From Musa acuminata AAA Group (taxonomy: Eukaryota > Streptophyta > Magnoliopsida > Zingiberales > Musaceae): a DNA stretch of 64,000 nucleotides. This document shows, one piece after another, positions 31,740-43,921 of this stretch (positions are counted from its first letter, which is position 1; the number at the start of each line of letters is the position of its first letter). The translations under genes and the position numbers were made by a program. The DNA is taken from assembly GCF_036884655.1 (NCBI RefSeq), contig NC_088359.1, forward strand, positions 17,364,501 to 17,428,500. The letters are read 5' to 3'. The notes under the pieces were generated by a model. It worked only from the letters and a program-made list of their open reading frames with translations, had not been told where the DNA came from and did no database searches.

Positions 31740-33294
31740 ATGATTTTTAGGTACCCATTTGCTTTTGGGTGCCTCACAAATAGATCTACATTTCTTATCA
31801 TGTTGCATAGAATTTGTCATGGTTCCTTTAGGAACCCAAATCAATTTGTTTGGACTTATTTTCTTGAATGGACAACAATGTGTCTTGTGTCCAAATTTAC
31901 AACAGAAGTTACATTTGTCTTGATGTCGAATATATAAAATGGAGGACTTCTCACGAATCCAATTCCACTTCTTTGGGGAACGTGACCCTTGTTTGTAAGG
32001 ATCATGTTCAATGACTTGCTACCAACCTCGAATTTCTTCAAGGTGTCCTTAAGTAGCAAGTTTTCTTTTTGGAGAGTTTCTAGATCATGGCATTTTATGC
32101 ATGGGCTTAAACTATCATAATGTTCAGCATTTAACTTATCGAAATTACAAATAAGACTATCATGCTCCTTTTTTAGCAATTTATATTTACTACTGATAGT
32201 CTTACACTCATCAAACAATTCATGGAAAGCATTTAATAATTCATCGAATGATAAATCTACATCTATTGAATTTGTTACCTCATCTTCGATGGCCATTAAG
32301 GCGTAATGAGCAACTTGCTCGGTGTTGGACTCCTCTTCTTCGGATGCGCTCGAGTCATCCCATGTTGCTTGAAGCGCCTTCTTCTTTGATGTTCTCCTTT
32401 TGACTTGGGGACAATCACTCTTGTAGTGTCCCGGCTTTTTACATTCATAGCAGATTACTTGGTCCTTCTTGGGTTCAAGTTTATTTTTTGCATCATTTTT
32501 AAACTTGTTTCTTGTAAAGAACTTTTTAAACTTTCTTGTTAGAAGTGCCAAGTCATCATCACAGTCCTCATCACTTGAGTTTTCTCTCAAGTGGCATTCA
32601 GAAGTTTTGAGTGCCATATCCTTCCTGTTCTTTGGAAGGATGTCTTCTTGCTCTTCATGAGCTTTACAAGTCATTTCGTAGGTCATTAATGACTCGTTAG
32701 TTCTTCAAGAGGGAAATTTCGCAGATCTTTTGCCTCTTGAATAGCAGTGACTTTAGGATCCCAACACTTAGGAAGAGATCTTAGTATCTTATTAACAAGC
32801 TCAAAATCCGAAAAACTCTTTCCGAGTCCTTTTAGACCGTTGACGACATCCGTGAAACGGGTAAACATGTCGCCAATGGTTTCACTCGGTTTCATCCGGA
32901 AAAGTTCGAAAGAATGTAACAGCAAATTGATTTTTGACTCTTTTACTCTACTTGTGCCTTCATGGGTCACTTCGAGTGTGTGCCAAATATCAAATGCAGT
33001 TTCACAAGTTGAAACACGGTTAAACTCGTTTTTATCAAGTGCACAAAATAAGGCATTCATAGCCTTTGCATTAAGAGCGAAAGCCTTCTTCTCCAAATCA
33101 TTCCAATCGATCATTGGAAGAGAAGACTTCGAAAATCCGTTTTCGACAAGATTCCACGGTTCAAAATCCATAGAAATAAGAAAGATCCTCTTTCGGGTCT
33201 TCCAGTAAGTGGTCTTCCAGTAGGTGTAGTCCGTCCCACTGAACATGGGTGGACGCGTAATAGAATGCCCCTCTTGGTTTCCGGCGTATGCCAT
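31740..33294 (-). pseudogene. gag: D2 gag, two frameshifts
   Basis: Ty1/copia gag from ATG 33294 (MAYAGNQEG, PPMFSGTDYTYWK with a small internal duplication of TTYWKT). The UBN2-type core follows (KAMNALFCALDKNEF, FDIWHTLEVTHEGT, LRSLPKCWDPKVTAI). A frameshift near 32690 moves the frame to 31856-32686, which holds the CCHC knuckle CYECKKPGHYKSDC and a coiled coil-rich segment (FDECKTISSKYKLLKKEHD). A second frameshift near 31930 leads to another CCHC, CNFCCKFGHKTHCC. Pol is not found downstream. Gag would build particles, but this copy gives only truncated products. Confidence 0.85.
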
Positions 33295-33331
33295 TTCTCT
33301 TTGGTTTTAATCCGTTAGAGAGTTAACCTGG

Positions 33332-33343
33332 GCTCTGATACCA
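33332..33343 (-). promoter_or_regulatory. D2 primer binding site
   Basis: Minus strand TGGTATCAGAGC, followed by CC as in D1. Confidence 0.92.
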
Positions 33344-33484
33344 ATTGTTAAGATCGAGAGCACTAAGAGGGGGGGGGGGGTGAATTAGTGCAGCGGAAAT
33401 CTTTCAGCGATTAAAAATGAAAGCTGCGTTCGTTCGATAAAAACTATTTTGATGCAAAAGCTGATTCTAAGATTACTTATGATT

Positions 33485-33670
33485 AATTGCAGTTTAAGTC
33501 TAAACACAGTTTGCGTCTAAACGCAGTTTGCGTCTAAATGCAGATTGCGTCTAAGCTCAGATTGCGTCTAAGCGCAGTTTGCGTCTAAGCGCAGTTTGCG
33601 TCTAAGCGCAGATTACGTTTAAGCGCAGTTTGGGTCTAAACACAGTTTGCGTCTAAGCGCAGTTTAAACA
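33485..33670 (-). repeat. 17 bp tandem array in D2 5' LTR
   Basis: Same units as 26805-27000, with different point changes. Confidence 0.87.
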
Positions 33671-34569
33671 GAAGTATAAAGATAGTGTGCTGCTACTGTA
33701 CAGCTCAAAAAGTAATCTGCAAAAAGTAGATTTACGTCTAAACGCAGATTTACGTCTAAACGCAGATTTACGTCTGAACTTTGAAACTCGTTTGTAGACT
33801 CGCAGAAGGTAGTATGCAGTTGAAATCAAGACTTAAACGTAAACTGAAATCTGATGATTGTACGAGGAAAGCCGATTTACGTCTAAATTCAGTTTTACGT
33901 CTAAATGCAGATTTTCGTCTAAACATTGAAACTCGTTCGTAAAATTGCAGAAGACAGTTTCAGTTATAAATAGAATCAAAACGTTAATGTAAACTGCAAA
34001 GAAACTCGTTCGTAAAAGCGCAGAAGACAGTTTGCAGTTACAAAACGTAATCGTAAACTATAATGTATGAAAACACCGATTTACGTCTGAATGCAGATTC
34101 GGAAAGATCGGCACTTAGAAACTTGTTCGTAAAGGCGCAAAGAGCAGTAGCTATGTAGGAGGTTTGCAGTAATGATAAAGTGCTCAAAATAAATGCAAAC
34201 CAGAGATTTAGAGTGGTTCGGTCAGTCTTGACCTACTCCACTTTTGGCTTCCTCCACCGACGAGGTCACCGACGTCAACTAGAGGCCTTCCTTCAATAGG
34301 AGAAGGCCAACTGCCCATTTACAGATTAACTCCTTTTGATGGGCTCAGGAGACAACCCTTATAGGACCTTTCTCTCCTCTCTTTACAACTCAAGCCTTGA
34401 AGAACAGAAAGAGGAGAACTTTAGGACTTTACACAAATTTGAGCTCTTAGAATCACAGAAAAGATCAAGAATTCGGTGTAGGTCTATATCTTTTCAGTGC
34501 TGAATGGGTGGGGTATTTATAGACCCCAACCCAATTCAAATTTAGAGCTCAAAACGATCAAATCCCGGA

Positions 34570-34945
34570 ATTCCGGGATCAGGCGGTTGCACCTCCTGAC
34601 TGGAGAGGTTGCACCGCCTGGCAGAGCTCGAAGACTGAGCCCAGGCGGTGCCACCTCTTGACTGAGGCGGTTGCACCTCTCTGCCAGAGCTCGAAGACTG
34701 AGCTCAAGCGGTGCCACCTCTCTGTCAGGGAGGTTGCACCGCCCAGTCTTGCTCGAAGACTGAGCTCAGGCGGTGCCACCTCTCTGTCAGGGAGGTTGCA
34801 CCGCCCAGTCTAGCTCTAAGACTGAGCTCAGGCGGTGCCACCTCCTGGCTTGGGAGGTTGCACCGCCCAGTCTCGCTGGGAGGCTTAGCCCAGGCGGTGC
34901 CACCTCCTGGCCTAGGTGGTTGCACCTCCTGGTGCAATCAGGGTC
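34570..34945 (-). repeat. 62 bp palindromic tandem array in D2 5' LTR
   Basis: Five units (about 34646, 34709, 34771, 34833 and 34895), one more than in the 3' LTR. Confidence 0.88.
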
Positions 34946-35438
34946 CGAATGGTTAGCTCCATTCGGCCCAATTTCAGTCTTTCAGGGGCCCAATTGCCCC
35001 AAGATTAAGCTAATGGGATCACCTCCCATTTTCTAACTTAATCAACGTGCTAACTACAATTAGATCTAAGACAATTTCTGCAGCTTTGCTTCGGTGCGTC
35101 AATCGCTTCTTCCGGCGAGTTTCCGGCGAACTTCCGTCGATCATCCGATGAACCCTCGGTGATGCTCCTGCGGACTTCCGGCAAACTACTGGACTTTGCG
35201 ACGATCCACTTGGCAAGTTCCGACGAGCTTCGCTTGGCAAGCTTCTGGACTTCTCGGATCTGTTCTCGCAGAACCTCCGACGACCGTCCGAACTTCCGTC
35301 GAACTATCGAACTCCCAACGTGATCATGAACTTGACTCCGGCGCAACTCCTGCTGCTTGTCTAACTTTCATCGTAGTTAATCCTGCACACTTATCTCAAC
35401 ACATAGATTAGACAACAAATGACATTTGACTTCATCAT

Positions 35439-35443
35439 CAAAA
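35439..35443. repeat. Target site duplication of A3, left copy (CAAAA)
   Basis: Pairs with 46076-46080. The intact D2 LTR at 28711-28716 has the sequence once. Confidence 0.94.
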
Positions 35444-35881
35444 TGTTAGGACTCTAGCTTGGAGAGTCCTAATTGAGAAGGACATTCATGTAAAAATGTT
35501 AGGACTCTAGCTACGAGAGTCCTAATTGTGAGGGACATTCTGTTAGGGCTCTAGCTAGGAGAGTCCTAATTGTGAGGGGCATTCATGAAGGAGGTTTTTT
35601 CTTATAGAAGAATTAGGAGTTGTAAGGGAATAGGAGTCTTGAGTAGGAGTCCTATTAGGAGTTGGTTAGAAGTAAGAGTCTTAAGTAGGAGTCCTATTAG
35701 GAGTTAGGGTTTAGAAGCCCTATAAATAGCCATGTATTCCTTCTCTTTTCTTAAGCAATAGATGAATCTTTTCTGCAGCCTTTGAGCAGCAACTTGGAGG
35801 GAGGAACCCCTATAGAGTTCGAAGGAGGCCGATCCCCTAAAGAGATCAACCCCAAGTTTAGAATCTGTAAGGGTTCTATCA
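35444..35881 (+). repeat. A3 5' LTR (438 bp)
   Basis: Three-unit form. TATA box at 35721-35728. Confidence 0.94.
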
Positions 35882-35883
35882 CC

Positions 35884-35895
35884 TGGTATCAGAGC
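35884..35895 (+). promoter_or_regulatory. A3 primer binding site
   Basis: TGGTATCAGAGC, two bases after the LTR. Confidence 0.93.
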
Positions 35896-37215
35896 AGCAT
35901 TCTTGGCGTCTCGTTGCCCTTCCATAGCCATCCATCAACCCTCCACAACCGCCCAAAGCAATTCCCACAATTGCTTAAAAGATCGTCACCGAATTCCGTC
36001 ATCATCTCCACCACCACGGATCATCCTTTGATCTCCCCGTGAATTGCAACAGGTTCTGGTTTCCTACCTTACTGCTGCTGCAATTTAGTTATCCTTATTC
36101 GAAAATCCAAAAAAAAAAAAAAAATTCGTTCCTATATTGCTGCATAAACTTTTCATCACAAAGTTTTCATCTCTACGACGAAAGATACATTACAGAATTC
36201 CAGCCGCATAGCACCATCTGTTTGATCTTGCTACTGTGCTTTTTCTATCCAAATTTCTACGAAATTTTTCTGACATCTTTGACACTTCTTAATAGTGGAT
36301 TTCCCTTTGGTTTCATCAAAAAATTCTCAATATAAACTACTGATCTTTTATGTCCAATCTGCTGCACTTGAATTGCAGAATTCAAGCCGCATAGCACCAT
36401 CTGTTTGATTTTGCTACTGTGCTTTTTCTATCCAAATTTCTATGAAATTTTTATGACATCTTTGACACTTCCTAACAGTTGATTTCCCTTTAGTTTCATC
36501 GAAAAATTCTCAATATAAACTACTGATCTTTTATGTCCAATCTGCTGCACTTGAAAATCTATGCTGCAGAAAATTTCAGCTGCATATCGTTGCCTTAACC
36601 CATCTATTTGCAATATTTTTTGAATGAAATTTCTTATACACTTCATAGATCATCTTGGCTTCCATCTAAGATTGATCTATTAAGAAATTCATCTCTAAAC
36701 ACGATTTTATGTTGCTGCAAATTTTCATCGTAACCCGCTGAAATTTTTCGACGATAATTCTGCAATTGCAACTTGCACCAATTTCCTTGCTGTTATAGTG
36801 CCGAAATTTTCTTGATTAAATTAGATATCCTTGCTGTCATATAAACTGTGATTTTGCTATCAATTCCCTCCTCAATTCTCTCAAGTTTTTGGTGGAAATT
36901 ACGTCGAAAAACCGTTGTTTCTTCGACGACAATTCTACTCTTACAAGACAGCACATACTTGCTGCAACTTCCACGGATTTCTGTCAAACCTTTGCTACCA
37001 TCTACCACAGATCCAAAACTTTCAACCACAGCCCTAAAACTCTACTAAACCACACCCTCAAACTGCACCCAAAACTGCCACAAAACAAGCCTAAATCGTA
37101 GCCTACATCCACCAATCCACCAACCCTTTTGACCATCACTTATCTCAACCTATACATGCCTTTAACCTAACAACAAAAGAGAGATCTTAACATCATAGAT
37201 TTGGAGGCATATATT
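35896..37215 (+). other. A3 leader
   Basis: 1.3 kb, homologous to the other leaders, with the direct repeat at about 36170-36360 and 36365-36550 and an A run near 36110. No gene seen. Confidence 0.75.
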
Positions 37216-38223
37216 ATGGCATCTAAGGAGATAATCAATGCTAAATTCGAAGCCTTGGAGGCGCGAATGGAGGATAAGATTCGGATGCTCTTTACCGAAC
37301 TCAGATTGGGCCGACCACTAAGCCCGAAGAAATCACATCAAGGAGAGAGCTTTGCCCAATCACACCAACCCCAAAGATATGACTTCTAAGAGAGGGGAAG
37401 CTCTATGACCAACCCCAACTATCCATGCATGAGAGTGGACTTCCCTAGATGGGAAGAAGGAGACCCGATTGGTTGGATCTCACGCGCGGAGCGATATTTT
37501 CGGTACCACAAAATCGCGGATGTATCTATGGTGAAAATTGCAGCTATACATCTTGAAGGGGATGCTATACAGTGGTTTGACTGGTTTGAACATACTTATG
37601 GAGTCCTTTCATGGCGACAATTCAAAGAAGGACTGCTGATTCGCTTCAGACCAACCGATTACGAGAATATTGACGAACAACTAGCAAAGATCCAACAAAC
37701 CTCCACCATTCAGGAGTACCAAACCAGGTTTGAAACGTTATCTAATCAAACTCATGATTGGTCTCAAAAACAGCTATTGTGGACCTTCATTGAGGGCTTG
37801 AAGCCGGAGATCCGAGGAGAAGTTAAAGCGCGACAACCGTATACGCTTATGGCAGCCATCTCTTTCGCACGACATCAAGAGGAACAATTGAACCAAGAAG
37901 CTCGGAGGTCTAGGGTCTCTCCTCAACTAGTAATATTGAAGCCCTTAGCCCGCCCTACTGTCGACCAAGTCCCTACACTAAAGAGGTTAACAAGAGAAGA
38001 GCTTTGGGAGCGATATGCGAAGGGGTTATGTTGGCATTGTGACGAGCCGTGGAGCCGTGAGCATCGCTGTAGTAAAGGGGGACTTCTTATGATTGAACCG
38101 ATAGAAGAAGAGGTCATTGAACACCCAAAAGAGAGCATTGAACATGAAGAAGAAGATGCAGAAGAAGAGCCACAACTGACCGAAGTTACGGTACATACAC
38201 TAGCTAGCTACTCAAACCCGCAA
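37216..38223 (+). pseudogene. gag: A3 gag, one premature stop
   Basis: ATG 37216 gives MASKEIINAKFEALEARMED. A TAA at 37387-37389 truncates it after 58 residues. The rest is open from 37390 through the capsid core ([39 protein letters not shown]), the zinc-knuckle-like [14 protein letters not shown] and the acidic linker, and runs into protease without a stop after SYSNP. It shows that family A gag and protease share one frame. Confidence 0.86.
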
Positions 38224-39315
38224 ACGATGAAAATTGGAGGCCTTCTCAAACAACAACCAACCACTGTTCTCATCGACACGGGCAGTACTACTAACTTTCT
38301 AAATAGTAAGCTTGCTGTAAGGATATCATTACCTATCGAGAATCGCTGCAAGTTTGATGTTAAGGTCACCGACGGACGGATTTTGAATTGTGATCAAAGG
38401 CGCTTGCAGGAGAAACTATTGCTGCAGGACCAAGAGATAATTGCAGATTTCTTCCTTCTCCCTCTTAACAATCATGAGGCCATGCTCAGAATTAAATGAT
38501 TGACGACATTAGGTGATATTTCTTGGAATTTTATGAAACTAATTATGAAATTTTACAGTAAGGAGAAACAGGTGACATTGCACGGGAAACGTGGGGGCGA
38601 CATAACAACGATTTGCACACAACAAATGGAGAATGTTTTGCATAAAGCATGCAGCGGATTTTTGGTACAACTTGAGCAGCAAACTAAGGGAGAGCCAACA
38701 GAATTTAAAGATCCAAATCTACTTCCTTTGCTTGCTGAATTTTCAAATATATTTGACGAACCGCGCAACCTACCTCTTACCTGTCGGCATGATCATTGTA
38801 TAATGATTCTTCCAGGCAAATCTTCAGCAAATGCTCAGCCATATCAGTATCCACATCTCCAGAAGGATGAAATAGAAAGGATTATAAAAGAGATGCTCGA
38901 AACAGGAGTTTTTCGGCCAAGTTGCAACCTCTACTCTTCGCCGGTGCTACTTGTACGCAAGAAGGACGGAACAAGGCGAATATGTGTTGATTACCGAGCT
39001 CTCAATGGCATAATCATCAAGGACAAATACTTTATTCCAACAGTAGATGAATTGCTAGATGAAAGGGAGCACAAATCTTTACAAAGTTGGACCTTTGATC
39101 CGGGTATCATCAAATACAAGCATGAGAAGAAGACATACGGAAAACCACCTTTTGAACACACAACAACCACGAATTTTTGCTTTCTTCAACAAAAGGTGGA
39201 ATATCTTGGGCATATCATATTAGAGGAAGGTGTGGCAGTGGACCCCTTCAAAATTGGAGCAATGCAAAACTGGCCGACCTCGAGAAACATAAAATTGTTA
39301 CATGGCTTTTGGGTT
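38224..39315 (+). pseudogene. pol: A3 protease and broken reverse transcriptase
   Basis: Protease [20 protein letters not shown] with DTG, then [15 protein letters not shown] at 38497-38499 replaces the tryptophan of [11 protein letters not shown] fingers follow ([21 protein letters not shown]). The family-wide lesion lies at about 39065-39195: LDLRSGYHQ only in a shifted frame and the YxDD segment missing, with [12 protein letters not shown] straight after. A further one-base loss near 39308 shifts the frame before the connection domain. No polymerase can be made. Confidence 0.87.
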
Positions 39316-40390
39316 TAACAGGCTACTACCGCAAGTTCGTGAAAAACTATGGAAAGATCAGTGCACCACTTACTTCCTTACTAGAAAAATATGTCTTCCA
39401 ATGGTTGGATAGAGCCTCCGCTACCTTTGACAAACTTAAGGCAGCCATGACGACGACGCCGGTGCTAACACTACCAGATTTCAACCGACCCTTCATTATT
39501 GAGGCCGACACATCTGGAGTCAGAATTGGAGCCATTCTCATGCAAGATGGTCGACCACTCGCATACACTAGCAAGGCATTATCTCCCTCCGATCAAAATA
39601 TGTCAACATATGATAAGGAGATGCTCGCCATTGTGCGCGCAGCAACGAGGTGGAGATTGTACTTGATCAGGCGATACTTTCAAATCAAGACCGACCATAA
39701 AAGCCTAAAATATCTCTTGGAGCAGAAGATATCTTCCCCCGAGCAGCAAAAATGGGTAACAAAACTTCTTGGATTTGATTTTGAAATAACTTACAAAAAG
39801 GGGAAAGAGAATGTTCTTGCAGATGCGCTTTCGCAACTACCCGAGCAAGTTAAAGTTTCGACCGTTTCACTTCCGACCAGCGACTTCCTTGAGGATATTA
39901 AGATGGAATGGCAGGAAGATTCAGATACTAGTAAGATTATAAAAAAATTGGAGGAAGCACCAAGCCCCATGGCTCATTACAATTGGGACTTAAAAGAATT
40001 ACACTATAAGGGACACATTGTGCTTGTGACAAATTCTACTTGCATCTTCAATAGTAGATTTTGGACAAAGTTATTATATATGCAGGGTACTAAATTGAAA
40101 AGGAGTACGACATATCACCCACAAACCAACAGCCTACCGGAAGTTTTAAACAGGTGCTTGGAGACAGCCCAAAGCCACCCACCAAATATGACTACCCAAA
40201 GAGAACTCCAGACCCAGCCAAGTGCCATTATTGATCGACGGATCGTGACTCGACGATGACGACCCACTAATGAAGTGCTATTACAGTGGGCGAACCTACC
40301 AAAATAAGATGCCACTTGGGAGAACTATGACGACTTGAAGATCAAATTCCCAGAATTCATGAATCATCAGCCTCGAGGACAAGGCTGATT
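39316..40390 (+). pseudogene. pol: A3 RNase H, integrase remnant and chromodomain
   Basis: Connection ([16 protein letters not shown]) and RNase H ([59 protein letters not shown]) are open to 40259. The integrase remnant joins GHIVLVTNSTCIF to HPQTNSLPEVLNRCLE. The usual glutamine before the catalytic glutamate region has changed (LPEV). The chromodomain-like tail has TGA at 40257-40259 and TAA near 40308, which B does not have. Confidence 0.86.
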
Positions 40391-40391
40391 T

Positions 40392-40405
40392 GAAGAGGGC
40401 GGGTC
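40392..40405 (+). promoter_or_regulatory. A3 polypurine tract
   Basis: GAAGAGGGCGGGTC immediately before the LTR. Confidence 0.82.
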
Positions 40406-40449
40406 TGTTAGGACTCTAGCTTGGAGAGTCCTAATTGAGAGGGACATTC
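40406..40449 (+). repeat. A3 3' LTR, first 44 bp unit
   Basis: Exactly one hairpin unit. The LTR is interrupted here by A4 and continues at 45682. Confidence 0.93.
40445..40449. repeat. Target site duplication of A4, left copy (CATTC)
   Basis: Pairs with 45677-45681. Confidence 0.94.
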
Positions 40450-40887
40450 TGTTAGAACCCTTGCAGATTCTAAACTTGGGGTTGATCTCTTTAGGGGATC
40501 GGCCTCCTTGGAACTCTATAGGGGTTCCTCCCTCCAAGTTGCTGCTCAAAGGCTGCAGAAAAGATTCATCTATTGCTTATGAAAAGAGAAGGAATACATG
40601 GCTATTTATAGGACTTCTAAACCCTAACTCCTAATAGGACTCCTATTTAAGACTCTTACTTCTAACCAACTCCTAATAGGACTCCTACTCAAGACTCTTA
40701 TTCCCTTACAACTCCTAATTCTTCTCTAAGAAAAAACCTCCTACATGAATGCCCCTCACTATTAGGACTCTCCTAGCTAGAGTCCTAACAGAATGTCCCT
40801 CTCAATTAGGACTCTCCTAGGTAGAGTCCTAACATTTTTACATGAATGTCCCTCTCAATTAGGACTCTCCAAGCTAGAGTCCTAACA
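40450..40887 (-). repeat. A4 3' LTR (438 bp)
   Basis: TGTTAGAACC to CCTAACA on the plus strand; three-unit form. Confidence 0.94.
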
Positions 40888-40901
40888 GACCCGCCCTCTT
40901 C
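40888..40901 (-). promoter_or_regulatory. A4 polypurine tract
   Basis: Minus strand GAAGAGGGCGGGTC next to the LTR, identical to A3. Confidence 0.82.
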
Positions 40902-40911
40902 AAATCAGCCT

Positions 40912-42245
40912 TGTCCTCGAGGCTGATGATTCATGAATTCTGAGAATTTGATCTTCAAGTTGTCATAGTTCTCCCAAGTGGCATCTTCTTTTGGTAGGTT
41001 CGCCCACTATATTAGCACTTCATTAGTGGGTCGTCGTCGTCGAGTCACGATCCGTCGATCAATAATGGCACTTGGCTGGGTCTGGAGTTCTCTTTGGGTA
41101 GTCATATTTGGTGGGTGGCTTTGGGCTGTCTGCAAGCACCTGTTTAAAACTTTCGGTTGGCTGTTGGTTTGTGGGTGATTTGTCGTACTCCTTTTCAATT
41201 TAGTACCCTTATAGTGTAATTCTTTTGAGTCCCAATTGTAATGAGCCATGGGGCTTGGTGCTTCCTCCAATTTTTTTATAATCTTACTAGTATCTGAATC
41301 TTCCTGCCATTCCATCTTAATATCCTCAAGGAAGTCGCTGGTCGGAAGTGAAACGGTCGAAACTTCAACTTGCTCGGGTAGCCATTTTTGCTGCTCGGGG
41401 GAAGATATCTTCTGCTCCAAGAGATATTTTAGGCTTTTATGGTCGGTCTTGATTTGAAAGTATCGCCTGATCAAGTACAATCTCCACCTCGTTGCTACGC
41501 GCACAATGGCGAGCATCTCCTTATCATATGTTGACATATTTTGATCGGAGGGAGATAATGCCTTGCTAGTGTATGCGAGTGGTCGACCATCTTGCATGAG
41601 AATGGCTCCAATTCTGACTCCAGATGTGTCGGCCTCAATAATGAAGGGTCGGTTGAAATCTGGTAGTGTTAGCACTGGCGTCGTCGTCATGGCTGCCTTA
41701 AGTTTGTCGAAGGCAGCGGAGGCTCTGTCCAACCATTGGAAGACATATTTTTCTAGTAAGGAAGTAAGTGGTGCACTGATCTTTCCATAGTTTTTCATGA
41801 ACTTGCGGTAGTAGCCTGTTAAACCCAGAAAGCCATGTAGCAATTTTATGTTTCTCGAGGTCGGCCAGTTTTGCATTGCTCCAATTTTGAAGGGGTCCAC
41901 TGCCACACCTTCCTCTGATATGATATGCCCAAGATATTCCACCTTTTGTTGAAGAAAGCAAAAATTCGTGATTGTTGTGTGTTCAAAAGGTGGTTTTCCG
42001 TATGTCTTCTTTGCATGCTCGTATTTGATGATACCCGGATCAAAGGTCCAGCTTTGTAAAGATTTGTGCTCCCTTTCATCTAGCAATTCATCTACTATTG
42101 GAATAAAGTATTTATCCTTGATGATTATGCCATTGAGAGCTCGGTAATCAACACATATTCGCCTTGTTCCGTCCTTCTTGCGTACAAGTAGCACCGGCGA
42201 AGTATAGAGGTTGCAACTTGGCCGAATAACTCCTGTTTCGAGCAT
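40912..42245 (-). pseudogene. pol: A4 broken RT, shortened RNase H, integrase remnant and chromodomain
   Basis: RT fingers ([20 protein letters not shown]) lead into the family-wide lesion at about 41945-42075, with YxDD absent. Connection and RNase H follow ([36 protein letters not shown]). RNase H then loses its last part: PEQQKW joins LPEQVEV, so the ENVLADALS segment with a catalytic aspartate is gone. Integrase has lost its start as well: ELHYK joins [16 protein letters not shown], the same 75 bp loss as A1. A chromodomain-like tail ([20 protein letters not shown]) closes the gene. Confidence 0.86.
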
Positions 42246-42911
42246 CTCTTTTATAATCCTTTCTATTTCATCCTTTTGGAGATGTGGATACTGATATGGC
42301 TAAGCATTTGCTGAAGATTTGCCTGGAAGAATCATTATACAATGATCATGCCGACAGGTAAGAGGTAGGTTGCGCGGTTCGTCAAATATATTTGAAAATT
42401 CAGCAAGCAAAGGAAGTAGATTTGGATCTTCAAATTATGTTGGCTCTCCCTTAGTTTGCTGCTCAAGTTGTACCAAAAAGCCACTGCATGCTTTATGCAA
42501 AACATTCTCCATTTGTTGTGTGCAAATCGTTGTTATGTCGCCCCCACGTTTCCCGTGCAATGTCACCTGTTTCTCCTTACTGTAAAATTTAATAATTAGT
42601 TTCATAAAATTCCAAGAAATATCACCTAATGTCGTCAACCATTTAATTCTGAGCATGGCCTCATGATTGTTAAGAGGGAGAAGGAAGAAATCAGCAATTA
42701 TCTTTTGGTCCTGCAGCAATAGTTTCTCCTGCAAGCGCCTATGATCACAATTCAAAATCCGTCCGTCGGTGACCTTAACATAAAACCTGCAGCGATTCTC
42801 GATAGGTAATGATATCCGAACAGCAAGCTTTCTATTTAGGAAGTTAGTAGTACTGCCCGTGTCGATGAGAACAGTGATTGGTTGTTGTTTGAGAAGGCCT
42901 CCAATTTTCAT
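42246..42911 (-). pseudogene. pol: A4 protease and linker
   Basis: [20 protein letters not shown] with the DTG motif, then [11 protein letters not shown] and the usual spacer to [15 protein letters not shown] near 42435 and another stop near 42301 break it before RT. Otherwise it matches A3 closely. Confidence 0.84.
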
Positions 42912-43921
42912 CGTTTGCGGGTTTGAGTAGCTAGCTAGTGTATGTACCGTAACTTCGGTCGATTGTGGCTCTTCTTCTGCATCTTCTTCTTCATGTTCAA
43001 GGCTCTATTTTGGATGTTCAATGACCTCTTCTTCTATCAGTTTAATCATAAGAAGTCCCCCTTTACTACAGCGATGCTCACGGCTCCACGGCTCATCACA
43101 ATGCCAACATAACCCCTTCGCATATCGCTCCCGAAGCTCTTCTCTTGTTAACCTTTTTAGTGTAGGGACTTGGTCGACAGTAGGGGGGCTAAGGGCTTCA
43201 ATATTACTGGTTGAGGAGAGACCCTAGTCCTCCGAGCTTCATGGTTCAATTGCTCCTCTTGATGTCGTGCGAAAGAGATGGCTGCCATAAGCGTATACGG
43301 TTGTCGCGCTTTAACTTCTCCTCGGATCTCCGGCTTCAAGCCCTCAATGAAGGTCCACAATAGCTGTTTTTGTGACCAATCATGAGTTTGATTAGATAAC
43401 CTTTCAAACCTGGTTTGGTACTCATGAATGGTGGAGGTTTGTTGGATCTTTGCTAGTTGTTCATCAATATTCTCGTAATCGGTTGGTCTGAAGCGAATCA
43501 GCAGTCCTTCTTTGAATTGTCGCCATGAAAGGACTCCATAAGTATGTTCAAACCAGTCAAACCACTGTATAGCATTCCCTTCAAGATGTATAGCTGCAAT
43601 TTTCACCATAGATACATCCGCGGTTTTGTGGTACCGGAAATATCGCTCCGCGCGCGAGATCCAACCAATCGAGTCTCCTTCTTCCCATCTAGGGAAGTCC
43701 ACTCTCATGCATGGATAGTTGGGGTTGGTCATAGAGATTCCCCTCTCTTGGAAGTCATATCTTTGGGGTTGGTGTGATTAGGCAAAGCTCTCTCCTTGAT
43801 GTGATTTCTTCGGGCTTAGTGGTCGGCCCAATCTGAGTTCGGTAAAGAGCATCCGAATCTTATCCTCCATTTGCGCCTCCAAGGCTTCGAATTTAGCATT
43901 GATTACCTCCTTAGATGCCAT
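42912..43921 (-). pseudogene. gag: A4 gag, premature stop and frameshift
   Basis: ATG at 43921. TAA at 43778-43780 replaces the glutamine of FAQSHQ. The capsid core from 43732 is open ([39 protein letters not shown]). A one-base loss in a G run near 43185 shifts the frame before the zinc-knuckle-like [14 protein letters not shown] region. Compared with B it is clearly dead, although the element is a young insertion. Confidence 0.86.

Larger units (their letters stand above)
33346..35443 (-). repeat. D2 5' LTR, main part
   Basis: Homologous to 26661-28730 and interrupted at 35443 by A3. The last bases resume at 46081-46094. It starts TGTTAAGATCG, with one change from the other LTR. Confidence 0.92.
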
